From the NCBI GenBank assembly GCA_965267485.1, contig OZ254080.1, positions 4,154,001 through 4,218,000 of the forward strand: DNA of 64,000 nt, in the 5' to 3' direction. The DNA comes from JANQJA01 sp965267485 (GTDB lineage: Bacteria > Pseudomonadota > Gammaproteobacteria > Pseudomonadales > Azotimanducaceae). Positions 52,986 to 61,751 of the stretch are shown here, piece by piece; position 1 is the first letter of the stretch; each line of letters opens with the position of its first letter. Under the pieces are notes generated by a model. The model did no database searches, was not told the origin of the DNA, and was given only the letters and a program-made list of their open reading frames with translations. The position numbers were made by a program, and so were the translations under genes.

Positions 52986-53759
52986 ATGTCTAAGGGACGA
53001 TTGCAGGACTTTGGTGCTGTTGTCACAGGTGGCGCATCCGGTATCGGTGAAGCAATCGCGCGACGTTTCGTTGCCGAGGGAGCACGCGTGCTGGTCGTCG
53101 ACACCAACGAGGAAGCAGGACAAACCCTCGCGACGGAACTCGATGGGATCACGTTTGCCGCGCTTGATGTTGGCGAACCATCGAATTGCAACGCCATGAT
53201 TGAACAGGCGGTTGCCCGGTTCGGGCGCCTGGATGTTGTCGTTAACAATGCCTTCTGGGTGCGCGCCAACCGTATTCACAAGCTGAGTGACGAGGGTTGG
53301 CAACGCACTATCCGTGTCACGCAGGATGCCGTCTTTTACGGCACCAGGGCAGCCTTTGGCGTCATGCTTCAAAACGGATCAGGTTCGATCATCAACACTG
53401 CATCGATCTCCGGACTCGGCGGCGATGATGGCATGTCAGCCTATAACGCGGCCAAGGCAGCCGTTGTGAACTTCACCCGGACTGCCGCGCTGGAAGGTTC
53501 ACGCCATGGTGTGCGGGTGAACTGCGTCTGCCCGGGGCTGATCGAAACGCCCGCCGTTGAGCGCGCTTACCTGCGCGACCCGGATGTGCGCAGCCGTATC
53601 AGTCAGCGGGTACCACTCGGCCGGCTCGGCAAACCCAAAGACATTGCTAACGTTGTCTGTTTTCTTGCCAGCCCCGAGGCTGACTATGTTACGGGAGCGG
53701 CGTATGTGGTCGACGGTGGTCAGTCAATCAGGTCGGGTGTGCCGGACCTGGAACTCTGA
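52986..53759 (+). CDS. short-chain dehydrogenase/reductase
   Basis: 257 residues from ATG at 52986. TGGASGIGEAIARRF near 15, VVVNNAFWVRAN (NNA motif) near 85, catalytic serine in NTASISGLGG near 140, YNAAK near 156, ending YVTGAAYVVDGGQS. Complete active site, in contrast to the relative at 49648. Oxidoreductase of unknown substrate; its first 270 bp have a decayed inverted copy at 52095-52250. The gap 53760-53864 has no gene. Confidence 0.94.
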   Translation: MSKGRLQDFGAVVTGGASGIGEAIARRFVAEGARVLVVDTNEEAGQTLATELDGITFAALDVGEPSNCNAMIEQAVARFGRLDVVVNNAFWVRANRIHKLSDEGWQRTIRVTQDAVFYGTRAAFGVMLQNGSGSIINTASISGLGGDDGMSAYNAAKAAVVNFTRTAALEGSRHGVRVNCVCPGLIETPAVERAYLRDPDVRSRISQRVPLGRLGKPKDIANVVCFLASPEADYVTGAAYVVDGGQSIRSGVPDLEL

Positions 53760-53864
53760 TCTCTGCGATCGCACCTGTGAGTCATCCAAACAAGTGGGAA
53801 TTGGGTCAGGAGGAAAAGCAAATCGGTAATGATTACCGCTGCCGCTTAACTGCAGGTCCGTCGG

Positions 53865-54290
53865 CTAGGCCATACCTCGCCGCGGGAATTCTACTATTGC
53901 CGTACCAAACAGGCGCGTTTCGTCTTTCTGATTTCGAACAGTGAGATCCAGTTCAACTCTAGCTTCCCGCTCGTCAATGTCGGTTACGGTTGCGGAGAGA
54001 GCCAATGCCGCGTCCGCCAGCATGGGGGCACGAAAGACCGTATCAATAGAGACAATTCTTGCCGTTGGCGCCCAGGCGTGAATCATACCGGACAGAAAAC
54101 CCACACCCATGATGCCGGGAACCAGTGCACCCGGGAGACCTTCTTTTTTGGCCTTGTCGTGGTCCTGAAATCTTGCCGCATTCCAGCCAACCGCTTCTGC
54201 AAATGTACTGACATTTCCAAGCGAAGTGTCCACACAGGAATTTTCGATCTCTGACCCGAATTCTACTTCGTCAATGTATTGAACAGTCAT
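53865..54290 (-). CDS. MaoC-like dehydratase, small subunit
   Basis: 141 residues from ATG at 54290, overlapping the preceding stop by 4 bp. Hotdog protein with NAARFQDHDKAKKEGLPGAL and GIMGVGFLSGMIHAWAP. The usual Asp/His hydratase pair is only partly recognisable (QDHDKA). Works with the neighbour as a two-protein hydratase, a form known from steroid side-chain operons. Confidence 0.82.
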   Translation of the reverse strand: MTVQYIDEVEFGSEIENSCVDTSLGNVSTFAEAVGWNAARFQDHDKAKKEGLPGALVPGIMGVGFLSGMIHAWAPTARIVSIDTVFRAPMLADAALALSATVTDIDEREARVELDLTVRNQKDETRLFGTAIVEFPRRGMA

Positions 54291-54751
54291 GCTACAGGTT
54301 TCTCCCGGATGACAAGCCTTGAATCCATTGTCGCAAGCAAGGTTCCATCATCATCGTACAGGTCAGTACGCACAACGATAAACACCATGCGACCCGAACG
54401 GCCATTCTTGTCATAAATCTCGTGCAGATGTGTACGCCCGAGCAGAGGTTGTTCTGATCTGACGGGTGCATGCATGGCAATGGACTTGCCGCCGTCCATG
54501 GGAATACCACCCAACTTTGGAAAGTCCAAAGGCAGCATCCGCCTCGGCATGATACCCCCAAGCACTGCCGGTGAAGCCTGAAAATCAGGATGCTGCGGAT
54601 CCGTAAACTGCGGCAACTGTTCACCGCAAGCCAGTGCCATGATCACCATTTTGTCCGGAACGAGGTGAACTTCTACTTCATCAAAGTCTTTATTGACGTA
54701 TTGCCGACGCACTTCTTCGATATCGATGAGTCCCGATTCAGACACGTACAA
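54287..54751 (-). CDS. MaoC-like/FAS1-type dehydratase, N-terminal-half subunit
   Basis: 154 residues from ATG at 54751. It has the long single hotdog with LPLDFPKLGGIPMDGGKSIA, RSEQPLLGRTHLHEIYDKNGRSGRM and VFIVVRTDLYDDDGTLLATM, similar to the N-terminal half of two-domain hydratases. The pair is a separate leftward unit with an operator-like site 42 bp before the start. Confidence 0.82.
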   Translation of the reverse strand: MYVSESGLIDIEEVRRQYVNKDFDEVEVHLVPDKMVIMALACGEQLPQFTDPQHPDFQASPAVLGGIMPRRMLPLDFPKLGGIPMDGGKSIAMHAPVRSEQPLLGRTHLHEIYDKNGRSGRMVFIVVRTDLYDDDGTLLATMDSRLVIREKPVA

Positions 54752-54792
54752 AGCCTCCCCAGTGGTACCATGAATTTAATCTGCCACATATA

Positions 54793-54806
54793 ATAAGTGT
54801 ACATAC
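54793..54806. promoter_or_regulatory. weak operator candidate, ATAAGTGTACATAC
   Basis: Mirror GTATGTACACTTAT keeps the outer bases of the shared palindrome; 42 bp before the start at 54751. From 54807 to 55027 no gene is seen. Confidence 0.3.
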
Positions 54807-55027
54807 CAATATACGCAATCGGCCACTACAGCGACTTACGCTGCACGGAGGTGCTATCGCTGTAACGATTGATATCGCAGGCTGTCTCGCCGCAATTTCA
54901 ACCGGGCTTCCTGAAAAACAGCCGTTAGGACACTTGCCTGCGACGTGAGTTATCGTAGTGTCAGAAAAGCCTAGAACCGACCACGCATTCCCCGTGACCT
55001 AACGATTGCGTTGAGTGTAGATACAGC

Positions 55028-55168
55028 TCAAAACGAAATTGGCAGGCGACTGAACCCTCTGATTGGACCCGATGCCAGACGCTGAGCTGCCGGGCGATCA
55101 ATGGAGTACACCGGTATTCTGCGCAGGGTCTCTTCCAGACCGACTTTCGCTTCCAGTCGCGCAAGGCT
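55028..55168 (-). pseudogene. cytochrome P450 C-terminal remnant, distal part
   Basis: Reads SLARLEAKVGLEETLRRIP and SGPIRGFSRLPISF with a stop at 55028, almost the same as the end of P450 2. IS256 separates it from the heme-loop part at 56561-56597. Confidence 0.9.
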
Positions 55169-56551
55169 GAGCTATGGTCAAATCTGGTGTCTGACGACTT
55201 GATCATGCGGCGGCCTTGTCGTCCTCAGTCACTTCAAGTCCATCTTTAAACCGAACAGTTTCGATCACCCTGGCCAGATATTTGAAGCCTCTCAGTTTGC
55301 GCCAGGAACTCTCAGCGCATTGTCCCATCTTGAAGATCATCGCCAGCATCGTGTTCCGCGTGACGCAACCTTTAGTCTGATTGGATCGATGTCGGATCGT
55401 AGCAAAGCTCGACTCGATCACGTTCGTCGTGCGGATGTGGATCCAGGGCTCTGCCGGAAAGTCGTAAAATGCCAGCAGTGATTCTCGATCCTTCTGCAGG
55501 CATTCGACAGCCTTGGGATACTTCGCTTCAAAGCGCTTGATGAACGCATCAAATGCCTTTCTTGCTTCGGTCCGCCCGTCCGCCATCCAGATGTCATGCA
55601 GCGCCTGCTTGGCCTTCAGGTGCAACGACTTGGGTAGATAATTCAGCACATTGCCGGTCTTGTGCATCCAGCAGCGCTGGCCCCGCGTGTCCGGATAGAT
55701 CTCCTCGAGGGCCGCCCAAAAACCCAGTGCGCCATCACCAATGGCCAGCTTTGGTGGCACCGTGAGACCGCGTTGCTTCATCGACAACAATACTTCGCGC
55801 CAGCTCTGCTTAGACTCCCGAACGCCATCTTCAATCGCCAGAAAATGCTTCTGGCCCCGGCTGTTGACGCCAATCACCACCAGACAACACAGCTTGCCTT
55901 CATCGCCGCGAAGGCCGCTGTAAATGCCATCGGCCCACAGGTAAACCCATTCATCGGCGAGCTTGCGCCGGCACCAGTCCTTGTATTCCGATGCCCACTG
56001 GCGCTTCAGGCGTCCCACAACATTGGCTGACAAGCCCTTCGCCTCCGGCCCGACAATGGCCTCCAGGGCGGCTTGCATCTGGCCGGCGGCAATCCCCTTG
56101 AGATACAGCCATGGGATAGCTGCTTCCAGCGTCGTGGCCTTGCGGATATACGGCGGCACCAGCGAAGACTGGAAGCTCACCGGCTCACCCTCGCGGCTGC
56201 GAATCTTCGGTACCTTGACGTCCACCTTGCCAACGCCCGTCAGGATTTCTCGTTCCGGATGGTAGCCATTGCGCACCACGCGCTGGCGGCCATCCTCGGT
56301 CTTCTCTTCCGCGAACTGCTCCAGCACCTCGTCCAGCACCGCCTGGTCCGCTTCTGCGATCAGTTTCTTCGCGCCGCTGCGCAGCAGTTCGGTCAATGGG
56401 TCTATTCCCTCTGGCGAAGCCAGATCAATCACAGTATCGTTTGCCATGTGTGGCGTGCTCCTCTTGCTTTTCAGTTTCTCGACAAAACCGATTTCAGCAA
56501 GACACGCCGCACTCTTCAAATCTCTTCAGACACTACTTTCGACCATAGCTC
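55169..56551 (-). mobile_element. IS256-family insertion sequence, complete
   Basis: 1383 bp. Terminal repeats GAGCTATGGTCAAATCTGG and GAGCTATGGTCGAAAGTAG (inward from each end). A 9-bp target duplication CGCAAGGCT is at 55160-55168 and 56552-56560, inside the P450 remnant. The clean duplication marks a simple insertion. Confidence 0.95.
55203..56447 (-). CDS. IS256-family (mutator) transposase
   Basis: About 414 residues from ATG at 56447 (MANDTVIDLASPEG); a longer frame begins at 56519. DDE residues: aspartate in YLWADGIYSGLRGDEG, aspartate in LAIGDGALGFW, glutamate in RTTNVIESSFATIRHRSNQT. Central zinc/helical segment GQRCWMHKTGNVLNYLPK. Full length, no interruption. Confidence 0.94.
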   Translation of the reverse strand: MANDTVIDLASPEGIDPLTELLRSGAKKLIAEADQAVLDEVLEQFAEEKTEDGRQRVVRNGYHPEREILTGVGKVDVKVPKIRSREGEPVSFQSSLVPPYIRKATTLEAAIPWLYLKGIAAGQMQAALEAIVGPEAKGLSANVVGRLKRQWASEYKDWCRRKLADEWVYLWADGIYSGLRGDEGKLCCLVVIGVNSRGQKHFLAIEDGVRESKQSWREVLLSMKQRGLTVPPKLAIGDGALGFWAALEEIYPDTRGQRCWMHKTGNVLNYLPKSLHLKAKQALHDIWMADGRTEARKAFDAFIKRFEAKYPKAVECLQKDRESLLAFYDFPAEPWIHIRTTNVIESSFATIRHRSNQTKGCVTRNTMLAMIFKMGQCAESSWRKLRGFKYLARVIETVRFKDGLEVTEDDKAAA

Positions 56552-56560
56552 CGCAAGGCT

Positions 56561-56597
56561 TGCGCCAAGACAAAAGTGCACGCCGTATCCAAACACA
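56561..56597 (-). pseudogene. cytochrome P450 remnant, heme-loop part
   Basis: Reads FGYGVHFCLGASLA, identical to the heme loop of P450 2, up to the junction with the adaptor-gene repeat at 56596. The rest of the gene is absent. Confidence 0.88.
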
Positions 56598-56830
56598 GAT
56601 TTTTGGTGTCGACTTCTTTGAGGGTAAACTGCCCATCTTCGTGAACTGCGACCCGAGTAACACCGTCTTGCTTGAGCAATGACTCGCCAGGCAGAACAAT
56701 CACTTCGTGCGATTCAGTGAATACTTCTGCCTTAACGAACTGTCCGGGCTTGATGCGATAGTTGGGGTTTGCGACCGGCAATCGAAACTCTGCCATGCGT
56801 GTTTCTGGGTTCACACGATCGTTAATGATG
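56596..56830. repeat. 235-bp direct repeat, right copy
   Basis: Partner of 3142-3376. Its left edge is fused to a P450 heme loop, its right edge continues into the adaptor 5' part. Confidence 0.92.
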
Positions 56831-57150
56831 AAGACTTCGGACTCGATCGGCTTGCCGCCCCCACCGGGGTAGATGAGGGCTCTTTGTCCCAGCCTGAGTT
56901 TTGCCAGCAATGCTTCGGGTACCTGCATAATTCCAGCTACGATTTCAGCTTCTGAAAGCTCCACCACGGAGGACTGCCCCCCATAGAGAAGCGATTGCTC
57001 ACGTAGATGCCTTCATCGGCAAATCGGCCCGTGACTGTACCGTCAAACGGCGCTAGCACCAGAGTGTCTTTTTTACCAAGAGGTTGCTTCGCACGGAGAA
57101 CAGTCGCAGTTGTTTGGCCGCGATTGTACACCTCGTTGCCAAATGCTCGT
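56596..57150 (-). pseudogene. RND periplasmic adaptor, middle fragment with frameshift
   Basis: Leftward reading gives TLVLAPFDGTVTGRFADEGI (lipoyl half), then in another frame VVELSEAEIVAGIMQVPEAL, VFIINDRVNPETRMAEFRLP and the repeat. The frame changes in a run of six C (56977-56982). The signal peptide and first coiled-coil half are missing beyond 57150, where a MarR tail begins. This is the upstream half of the adaptor whose downstream half is at 3022-3376. Confidence 0.87.
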
Positions 57151-57155
57151 CTCTA

Positions 57156-57371
57156 TTGGGGTGGGTGAAACGAAAGCGAAATCCTCAGGACAAACGGGCT
57201 TATCGGGTTTCGCTTACCGATAAGGCAACGCCGCTAGTGCCATCGCTCGCCAAAGCAGTTGGCAGCATTGACAGATTGAGTCTCAAGGGCATGAATCAAT
57301 CCGATAGAGAGCAGCTGCTAACGCATCTTGAATTGGTTAGAGACAACCTGAAAAATGTTCTAAGCGGTTAA
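57156..57371 (+). pseudogene. MarR-family regulator, C-terminal remnant
   Basis: VKRKRNPQDKRAYRVSLTDK (wing) and a final dimer helix to a stop at 57371. It points away from the adaptor fragment, so the ancestral locus was probably a MarR gene divergent from adaptor and pump. A deletion has fused the two inner ends. From 57372 to 57715 I see no gene or structure. Confidence 0.78.
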
Positions 57372-57715
57372 GACGAATAACCACCCTTTTTCCTTTTTCG
57401 ACTATAGGAAAAGTATTCCCAACCCGACGGATTGCCTACCGTCCACTTCGGCTGATCCAAACGTGCGTTGGTCGATGAGAAATGTGGAGAAAGGTGGCGA
57501 TTCAGCCATCTAATCCAGACTCCGGCCGAACGCGACAGTCACCGGTGTGTATCGACGCTCTTGAATTCAGAATAGTGTCGTTGATTGGTCCGTCAGATCT
57601 GATGGCGTTGCAGCGAAAGGCCCGCCTGCCGAGTTACCGGATCGTTACCTTTACGCTGCTCGGTTCTCACCGGTACTGTCTGGAGAGTCAGCGCTTTCGT
57701 CGGGGGCACTCAGCC

Positions 57716-58258
57716 CGGCATGGGGACCGAATGCCAGGTGGTAGGTACGATCCGACGCATCGGTGGATGCGCCAACGATTACACCCATGGCATCTTCCTC
57801 GTCGGGTAAAAGGTCCAGGTACTCGGCCTCCGCTTCCCGGACTAGATAGCCCGCCTTCTCAAGAAACCGTGAGACGCGCCTGGCGATCGTGTGAGCGCAA
57901 TGACATCGAGATCTTCTAAAGTGGGAGGTTTGACAGGCCAGAAGTAGCCGTTGGCATCGTAGACTCCGTTCAAGTAAAGCATGTGAAATTGGGGATTCAG
58001 ATTAAGGGCAGATCCGAAACGTTGAATGAGTGTCACGGCACCACTCTGCGCACGTGACTTGACGGTCATACGGGCAACCTTAATCAGGAATGTGCTGATC
58101 ACACGATGAACGATGGAGAGCACCTGGCTCATCACCTTCGGGTTGGTTGCAAGCAGATAGCGCAGTGGATAAGGCACGCTCAGCACCCGTTGCCGAATAG
58201 GCCGTTCCGGCAGGACTTCGTCGACCAGGTGCGCAGCGCTGTCTACCATACGTCGCGC
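57716..58258 (-). pseudogene. diverged IS91-type transposase remnant
   Basis: Aligns with the middle of the complete transposase at about 9400-9900 but with many differences and frame breaks. DSAAHLVDEVLPERPIRQ and SGAVTLIQRFGSALNLNP are readable. The first histidine of the HUH motif is glutamine (NPQFHML), so it is inactive. Confidence 0.82.
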
Positions 58259-58381
58259 GTATAGAGACACTGCGCGAGGTCATTGAGAAAGTGTCTCAAC
58301 AGAGTTAACTGGGCTAGCTTTCGGGCGGCAGCCTCCATTGCTGAAATTCCCGTGAGTTCGATGAATGTGGGAGTGTGCGTT

Positions 58382-58810
58382 CTAATCGCTCAGCGTACGC
58401 TTTAGTAATGACTCGAACGCAGATCCATCCTGCCGGATCAGGTTCGGGACGTATCTGGAATAGACACGAAACAACATCTCGGTCGTGCTGTGCCCCATCT
58501 GTCGCGCAATCCATTCCGGGCTCTCTCCTGCTGCAAGCCACAATGTCGCGGCGGTGTGCCGAGTTTGGTATGGCCTTCGCATTGGCAATCCCAAATGACG
58601 GAGTAACGGGTACCAGACGCGCTTGGTGACATTGTGTACCGACAGAGGTTTCCCCGCCCGGTTCGTAAAGACGTAGGTGCTGTCTAGCGCAACCTTCGCC
58701 TGAGCCTGGAGCGCATCAAAAACGGGTTGAGACATCTGTATTTCTCGCGTTGAGCCATCAGTCTTGGTCGTCGTTTGCTGGCCTGCCACAAAGGACTCGC
58801 GAACAAGAAT
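58382..58810 (-). pseudogene. tyrosine integrase, C-terminal part (disrupted by IS21)
   Basis: 142 codons. Catalytic RRPYQTRHTAATLWLAAG with arginine and histidine, GHSTTEMLFRVYSRYVPN with the second histidine region and nucleophilic tyrosine. Joins in frame to 60773-61507 when the IS and one 4-bp duplicate are removed, giving about 387 residues. Confidence 0.92.
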
Positions 58811-58870
58811 CTGTTGTTAACGCCGGAGTAAAACTGACCCCCCTCGTCGAAGTAAAACTGACCCCCCTGC

Positions 58871-59917
58871 ATGGGTATGCTGGCGTCCATTTGGAACGAC
58901 GCCATGCACAGTTTGGAGACGGTTGTGGAGATCAAGGTGCTGGCCCGACAGGGGAAGTCCATCAAGGAGATCCAGCGCGAGCTGGGCATTTCGCGGAACA
59001 CGGTTCGCAAATACCTGCGGAGCGAAGCGGCGCCGGGATACGGGCCACGGGCACCTCGGCCCACCAAGCTTGATCCGTTTAAGGGGTACCTGCTCGAGCG
59101 CATTGCCGCCGCCTCGCCGGACTGGATCCCGGCGACGGTCCTGCTGCGGGAGATCCAGGTGCTGGGTTACCCCGGTGGCATCACCCAGCTGAAGGCGTTC
59201 CTGGCCGAGCAGAAGCCAAAGCCGGTGGTGGAACCGCTGGTCCGGTTTGAGACCAAGCCCGGCCAGCAGATGCAGGTCGACTTCATCGTGCTTCGGCGCG
59301 GTCGCGACCGGTTGTCCGCTTTCGTGGCAACGTTGGGTCGCAGTCGCTTGAGCTTCGTCCAGTTCGTCACCGACGAGCAGATCGACACCGTCCTGCTGTG
59401 CCTGCGTCTGGCCTTCGAGGCCTTTGGCGGCGTCCCACAGCACGTGCTGTTCGACAACATGAAGACGGTCGTGCTGGAACGGGATGCCTACGGCGCCGGA
59501 CAGCACCGGTTCCACCCGGCGTTGCTGGCCCTGGCCAACGACTACGGCTTCCGCATTCGGCTGTGCCGGCCGTACCGAGCGAAGACCAAAGGTAAGGTCG
59601 AGCGATTCAACCGTTACCTGCGCAACAGCTTCTGGGTGCCATTGCGCTCACAGTTCGCCTCATCCGGTCTGACCGTGGACGTCGACACGGCCAATCTCGA
59701 GGTGAAGCGATGGCTTCGGGAGATCGCGAACGTGCGCGAGCATGGCGAGCTCAAGGCACGGCCGTATGATCTCTGGCTCGAGGAGCGCGAACACCTGCAG
59801 CCTTTGTCACATCAGGTGGTGCAGTGGATGCCAAAGGTGAGTCGTAAGACGCCACCACCCATCGAGTCTCTCCAGCATCCACTGTCACGATACGATGACC
59901 TGGTGGTGTCGTCATGA
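58871..59917 (+). CDS. istA: IS21 transposase IstA
   Basis: 348 residues from ATG at 58871; an ATG at 58904 is an alternative. N-terminal helix-turn-helix (GKSIKEIQRELGISRNTVRKY), then a DDE core with QVDFIV, LFDNMKT and GKVERFNRYLR. The C-terminal region binds IS ends. Its stop overlaps the istB start by 4 bp. Uninterrupted. Confidence 0.95.
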   Translation: MGMLASIWNDAMHSLETVVEIKVLARQGKSIKEIQRELGISRNTVRKYLRSEAAPGYGPRAPRPTKLDPFKGYLLERIAAASPDWIPATVLLREIQVLGYPGGITQLKAFLAEQKPKPVVEPLVRFETKPGQQMQVDFIVLRRGRDRLSAFVATLGRSRLSFVQFVTDEQIDTVLLCLRLAFEAFGGVPQHVLFDNMKTVVLERDAYGAGQHRFHPALLALANDYGFRIRLCRPYRAKTKGKVERFNRYLRNSFWVPLRSQFASSGLTVDVDTANLEVKRWLREIANVREHGELKARPYDLWLEEREHLQPLSHQVVQWMPKVSRKTPPPIESLQHPLSRYDDLVVSS

Positions 59918-60690
59918 GGTTGCAGGAAGAACGGCTCGCCGAGATGTGCGAGGAGCTGCAACTCGGTTACGTGGCCACCGCCTATCCGGCGATCGCCCAG
60001 GCGACAGCCAGCGAGGAAGCCAGCTTCACCGATTTCCTCGAGCGCGTGCTGAAGGCGGAGCTCGATGGCCGCCATGAACGTGCCCGCCAGACGCTGCTTA
60101 AGCTGGCAACTTTGCCGGCGATCAAAACGCTTGAAGACTACGACTTCGAGTTCGCCAGCGGCGTACCCAAAGCCCAGATCCAGGAGCTCGCGAGTCTCGC
60201 CTTTGTCGAGCGAGCCGAGAACGTCGTCCTGCTTGGCCCGAGCGGCACCGGCAAGACGCATCTGGCGCTGGCGCTCGCATACCGGGCAGTCATGGCGCGG
60301 ATCAAGACGCGCTTCATCACCGCTGCTGACCTGATGCTGCAACTTGCGACTGCCCATCGTAAGGATCAGCTGGCGTCGTACTTCAATCGCGCCATTCTCG
60401 GTCCAAAGCTGCTGGTGATCGATGAGCTCGGCTACCTGCCGTTCGGCCGCGATGAAGCCAACCTGCTGTTCCAGGTCATCGCCAAACGCTACGAGCGGGG
60501 CTCGATCATCATCACGTCGAACCTGTCTTTCTCGGACTGGGCGACGACACTGGCTGACGATGCAACGCTGACGGCCGCACTGCTTGATCGACTACTCCAT
60601 CACGGCCATATCGTGCCGCTGCGTGGTGACAGTTATCGGCTGAAGGACAAGAAGAAAGCGGGGCTACGCCCTGCCAACAAGATCGGCTGA
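59914..60690 (+). CDS. istB: IS21 helper ATPase IstB
   Basis: 258 residues, AAA+ ATPase. Walker A GPSGTGKTH near 111, Walker B LLVIDELGYLPFGRDEA near 168, and sensor region IIITSNLSFSDW. It selects the target and activates IstA. Intact. Confidence 0.95.
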   Translation: MRLQEERLAEMCEELQLGYVATAYPAIAQATASEEASFTDFLERVLKAELDGRHERARQTLLKLATLPAIKTLEDYDFEFASGVPKAQIQELASLAFVERAENVVLLGPSGTGKTHLALALAYRAVMARIKTRFITAADLMLQLATAHRKDQLASYFNRAILGPKLLVIDELGYLPFGRDEANLLFQVIAKRYERGSIIITSNLSFSDWATTLADDATLTAALLDRLLHHGHIVPLRGDSYRLKDKKKAGLRPANKIG

Positions 60691-60772
60691 GCCATCAGCC
60701 AAAGAGGAAGGGGGTCAATTTTACTCCGACGATATCGGACAAAAAGGGGTCAATTTTCAACCGGCGTTGACA

Positions 60773-61507
60773 CTGTCGCCGCTCGAAGTCGACGTGCTTC
60801 CACTTGAGACCATGGATCTCACCGGTACGCATCCCGGTAAAGAAGCGGACGACGAGATAATTCTTGTAGTCCATGCGAACGTGATCGATGAGCAGTCGAA
60901 CTTCCTCGAGAGTAAAGGGATCGACATCTGTTCGCGCAACCTTGAGCGGTTTGAAATTCTTGAATGGTGATTCGAATTCGAAACGGTCTGCCGCCTCGTT
61001 CACGATCATGCGGAGGGGCACCATGACATGATTGATGCGAGCCGGAGACAACCCGGTCGAGCCATTCCTGCGCGGCACCTTTGCGAGATTTGCACGAAAC
61101 GCCAGCAACTCCGACTTGGTAATGCTGTCGAGTGGACTCTCGCTGAATACTGGAAGGATGTGTTTGTCCAACGAAGTACGCAAAGTAATCTTGTATGAAT
61201 GCTTCCAGCGCGGTTCGTTCTCCGCAAACCAGGTCTCTGCAAAATCAGCGAAAGTCGGTGTCGATGAACAAGGAGCCACCGTCCTGGTGTCGATACTTCG
61301 GAACCGTTCGACGCTCTTCGAGTTTGGGAAGTAGGCAGTGTAGTCAAATGTTCCGACGAGGATTTCTGCCTCGATACGATCAAGGATCGCAACCGCGCGC
61401 TTTCGATTAGCCGGTGTGTCGGACAATTTTGTTTGTTCACGACACCGCAAGCCCCGGTATCGGAAGTCGAAGAACAGCTTGCCAGAGCGGGATCGAATGG
61501 AACCCAT
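60773..61507 (-). pseudogene. tyrosine integrase, N-terminal part (disrupted by IS21)
   Basis: 245 codons from ATG at 61507. DUF3596-like arm-binding start (GSIRSRSGKLFFDFRYRGLRC), core-binding SAM-like domain, and the first catalytic arginine in FFTGMRTGEIHGLKWKHVDF at the break. It lies 9 bp after the excisionase-like gene. With IS21 in it the element cannot excise by its own integrase. Confidence 0.93.
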
Positions 61508-61516
61508 GGCTCGCGA

Positions 61517-61732
61517 CTAAACAACGCCAGACATCAGTGAGTCGACTGAGGCAGGCCGCGCCATGTCCTTCTCGATCTTTTCCCACAAGTACAAGATCTT
61601 CCTGCCGCCGAATGGACGGATGTAGTGCACGCCCTCGATGAGTACGCTGTCCTTGAGACAGTTTCTGATGGTCCTCGGGTCGTACTTGATTCGGTCAGCG
61701 AGCTCATCAGTGGTTAGATAGGTGTAGGTCAT
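61517..61732 (-). CDS. excisionase-like helix-turn-helix protein
   Basis: 71 residues from ATG at 61732: YLTTDELADRIKYDPRTIRNCLKDSVLIEGVHYIRPFGGRKILYL, a MerR/AlpA-type winged helix as in small directionality factors. First gene of the leftward unit with the integrase. Likely steers excision or regulates the integrase. Confidence 0.82.
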   Translation of the reverse strand: MTYTYLTTDELADRIKYDPRTIRNCLKDSVLIEGVHYIRPFGGRKILYLWEKIEKDMARPASVDSLMSGVV

Positions 61733-61751
61733 GCTATTCTCTCTTGATCTG

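Larger units (their letters stand above)
58815..60772 (+). mobile_element. IS21-family insertion sequence, complete
   Basis: 1958 bp with ends TGTTAACGCCGGAGTAAAAC and, inverted, TGTCAACGCCGGTTGAAAAT; a second copy of the GTAAAACTGACCCCC-type repeat lies inside each end, as usual for the family. Target duplication CTGT at 58811-58814 and 60773-60776. Confidence 0.93.

Noticed and set aside
57482..57919. A 145-codon plus-strand frame
   Set aside because: It runs over the reverse side of the IS91-type relic and an empty stretch, with arginine-rich random-looking sequence.
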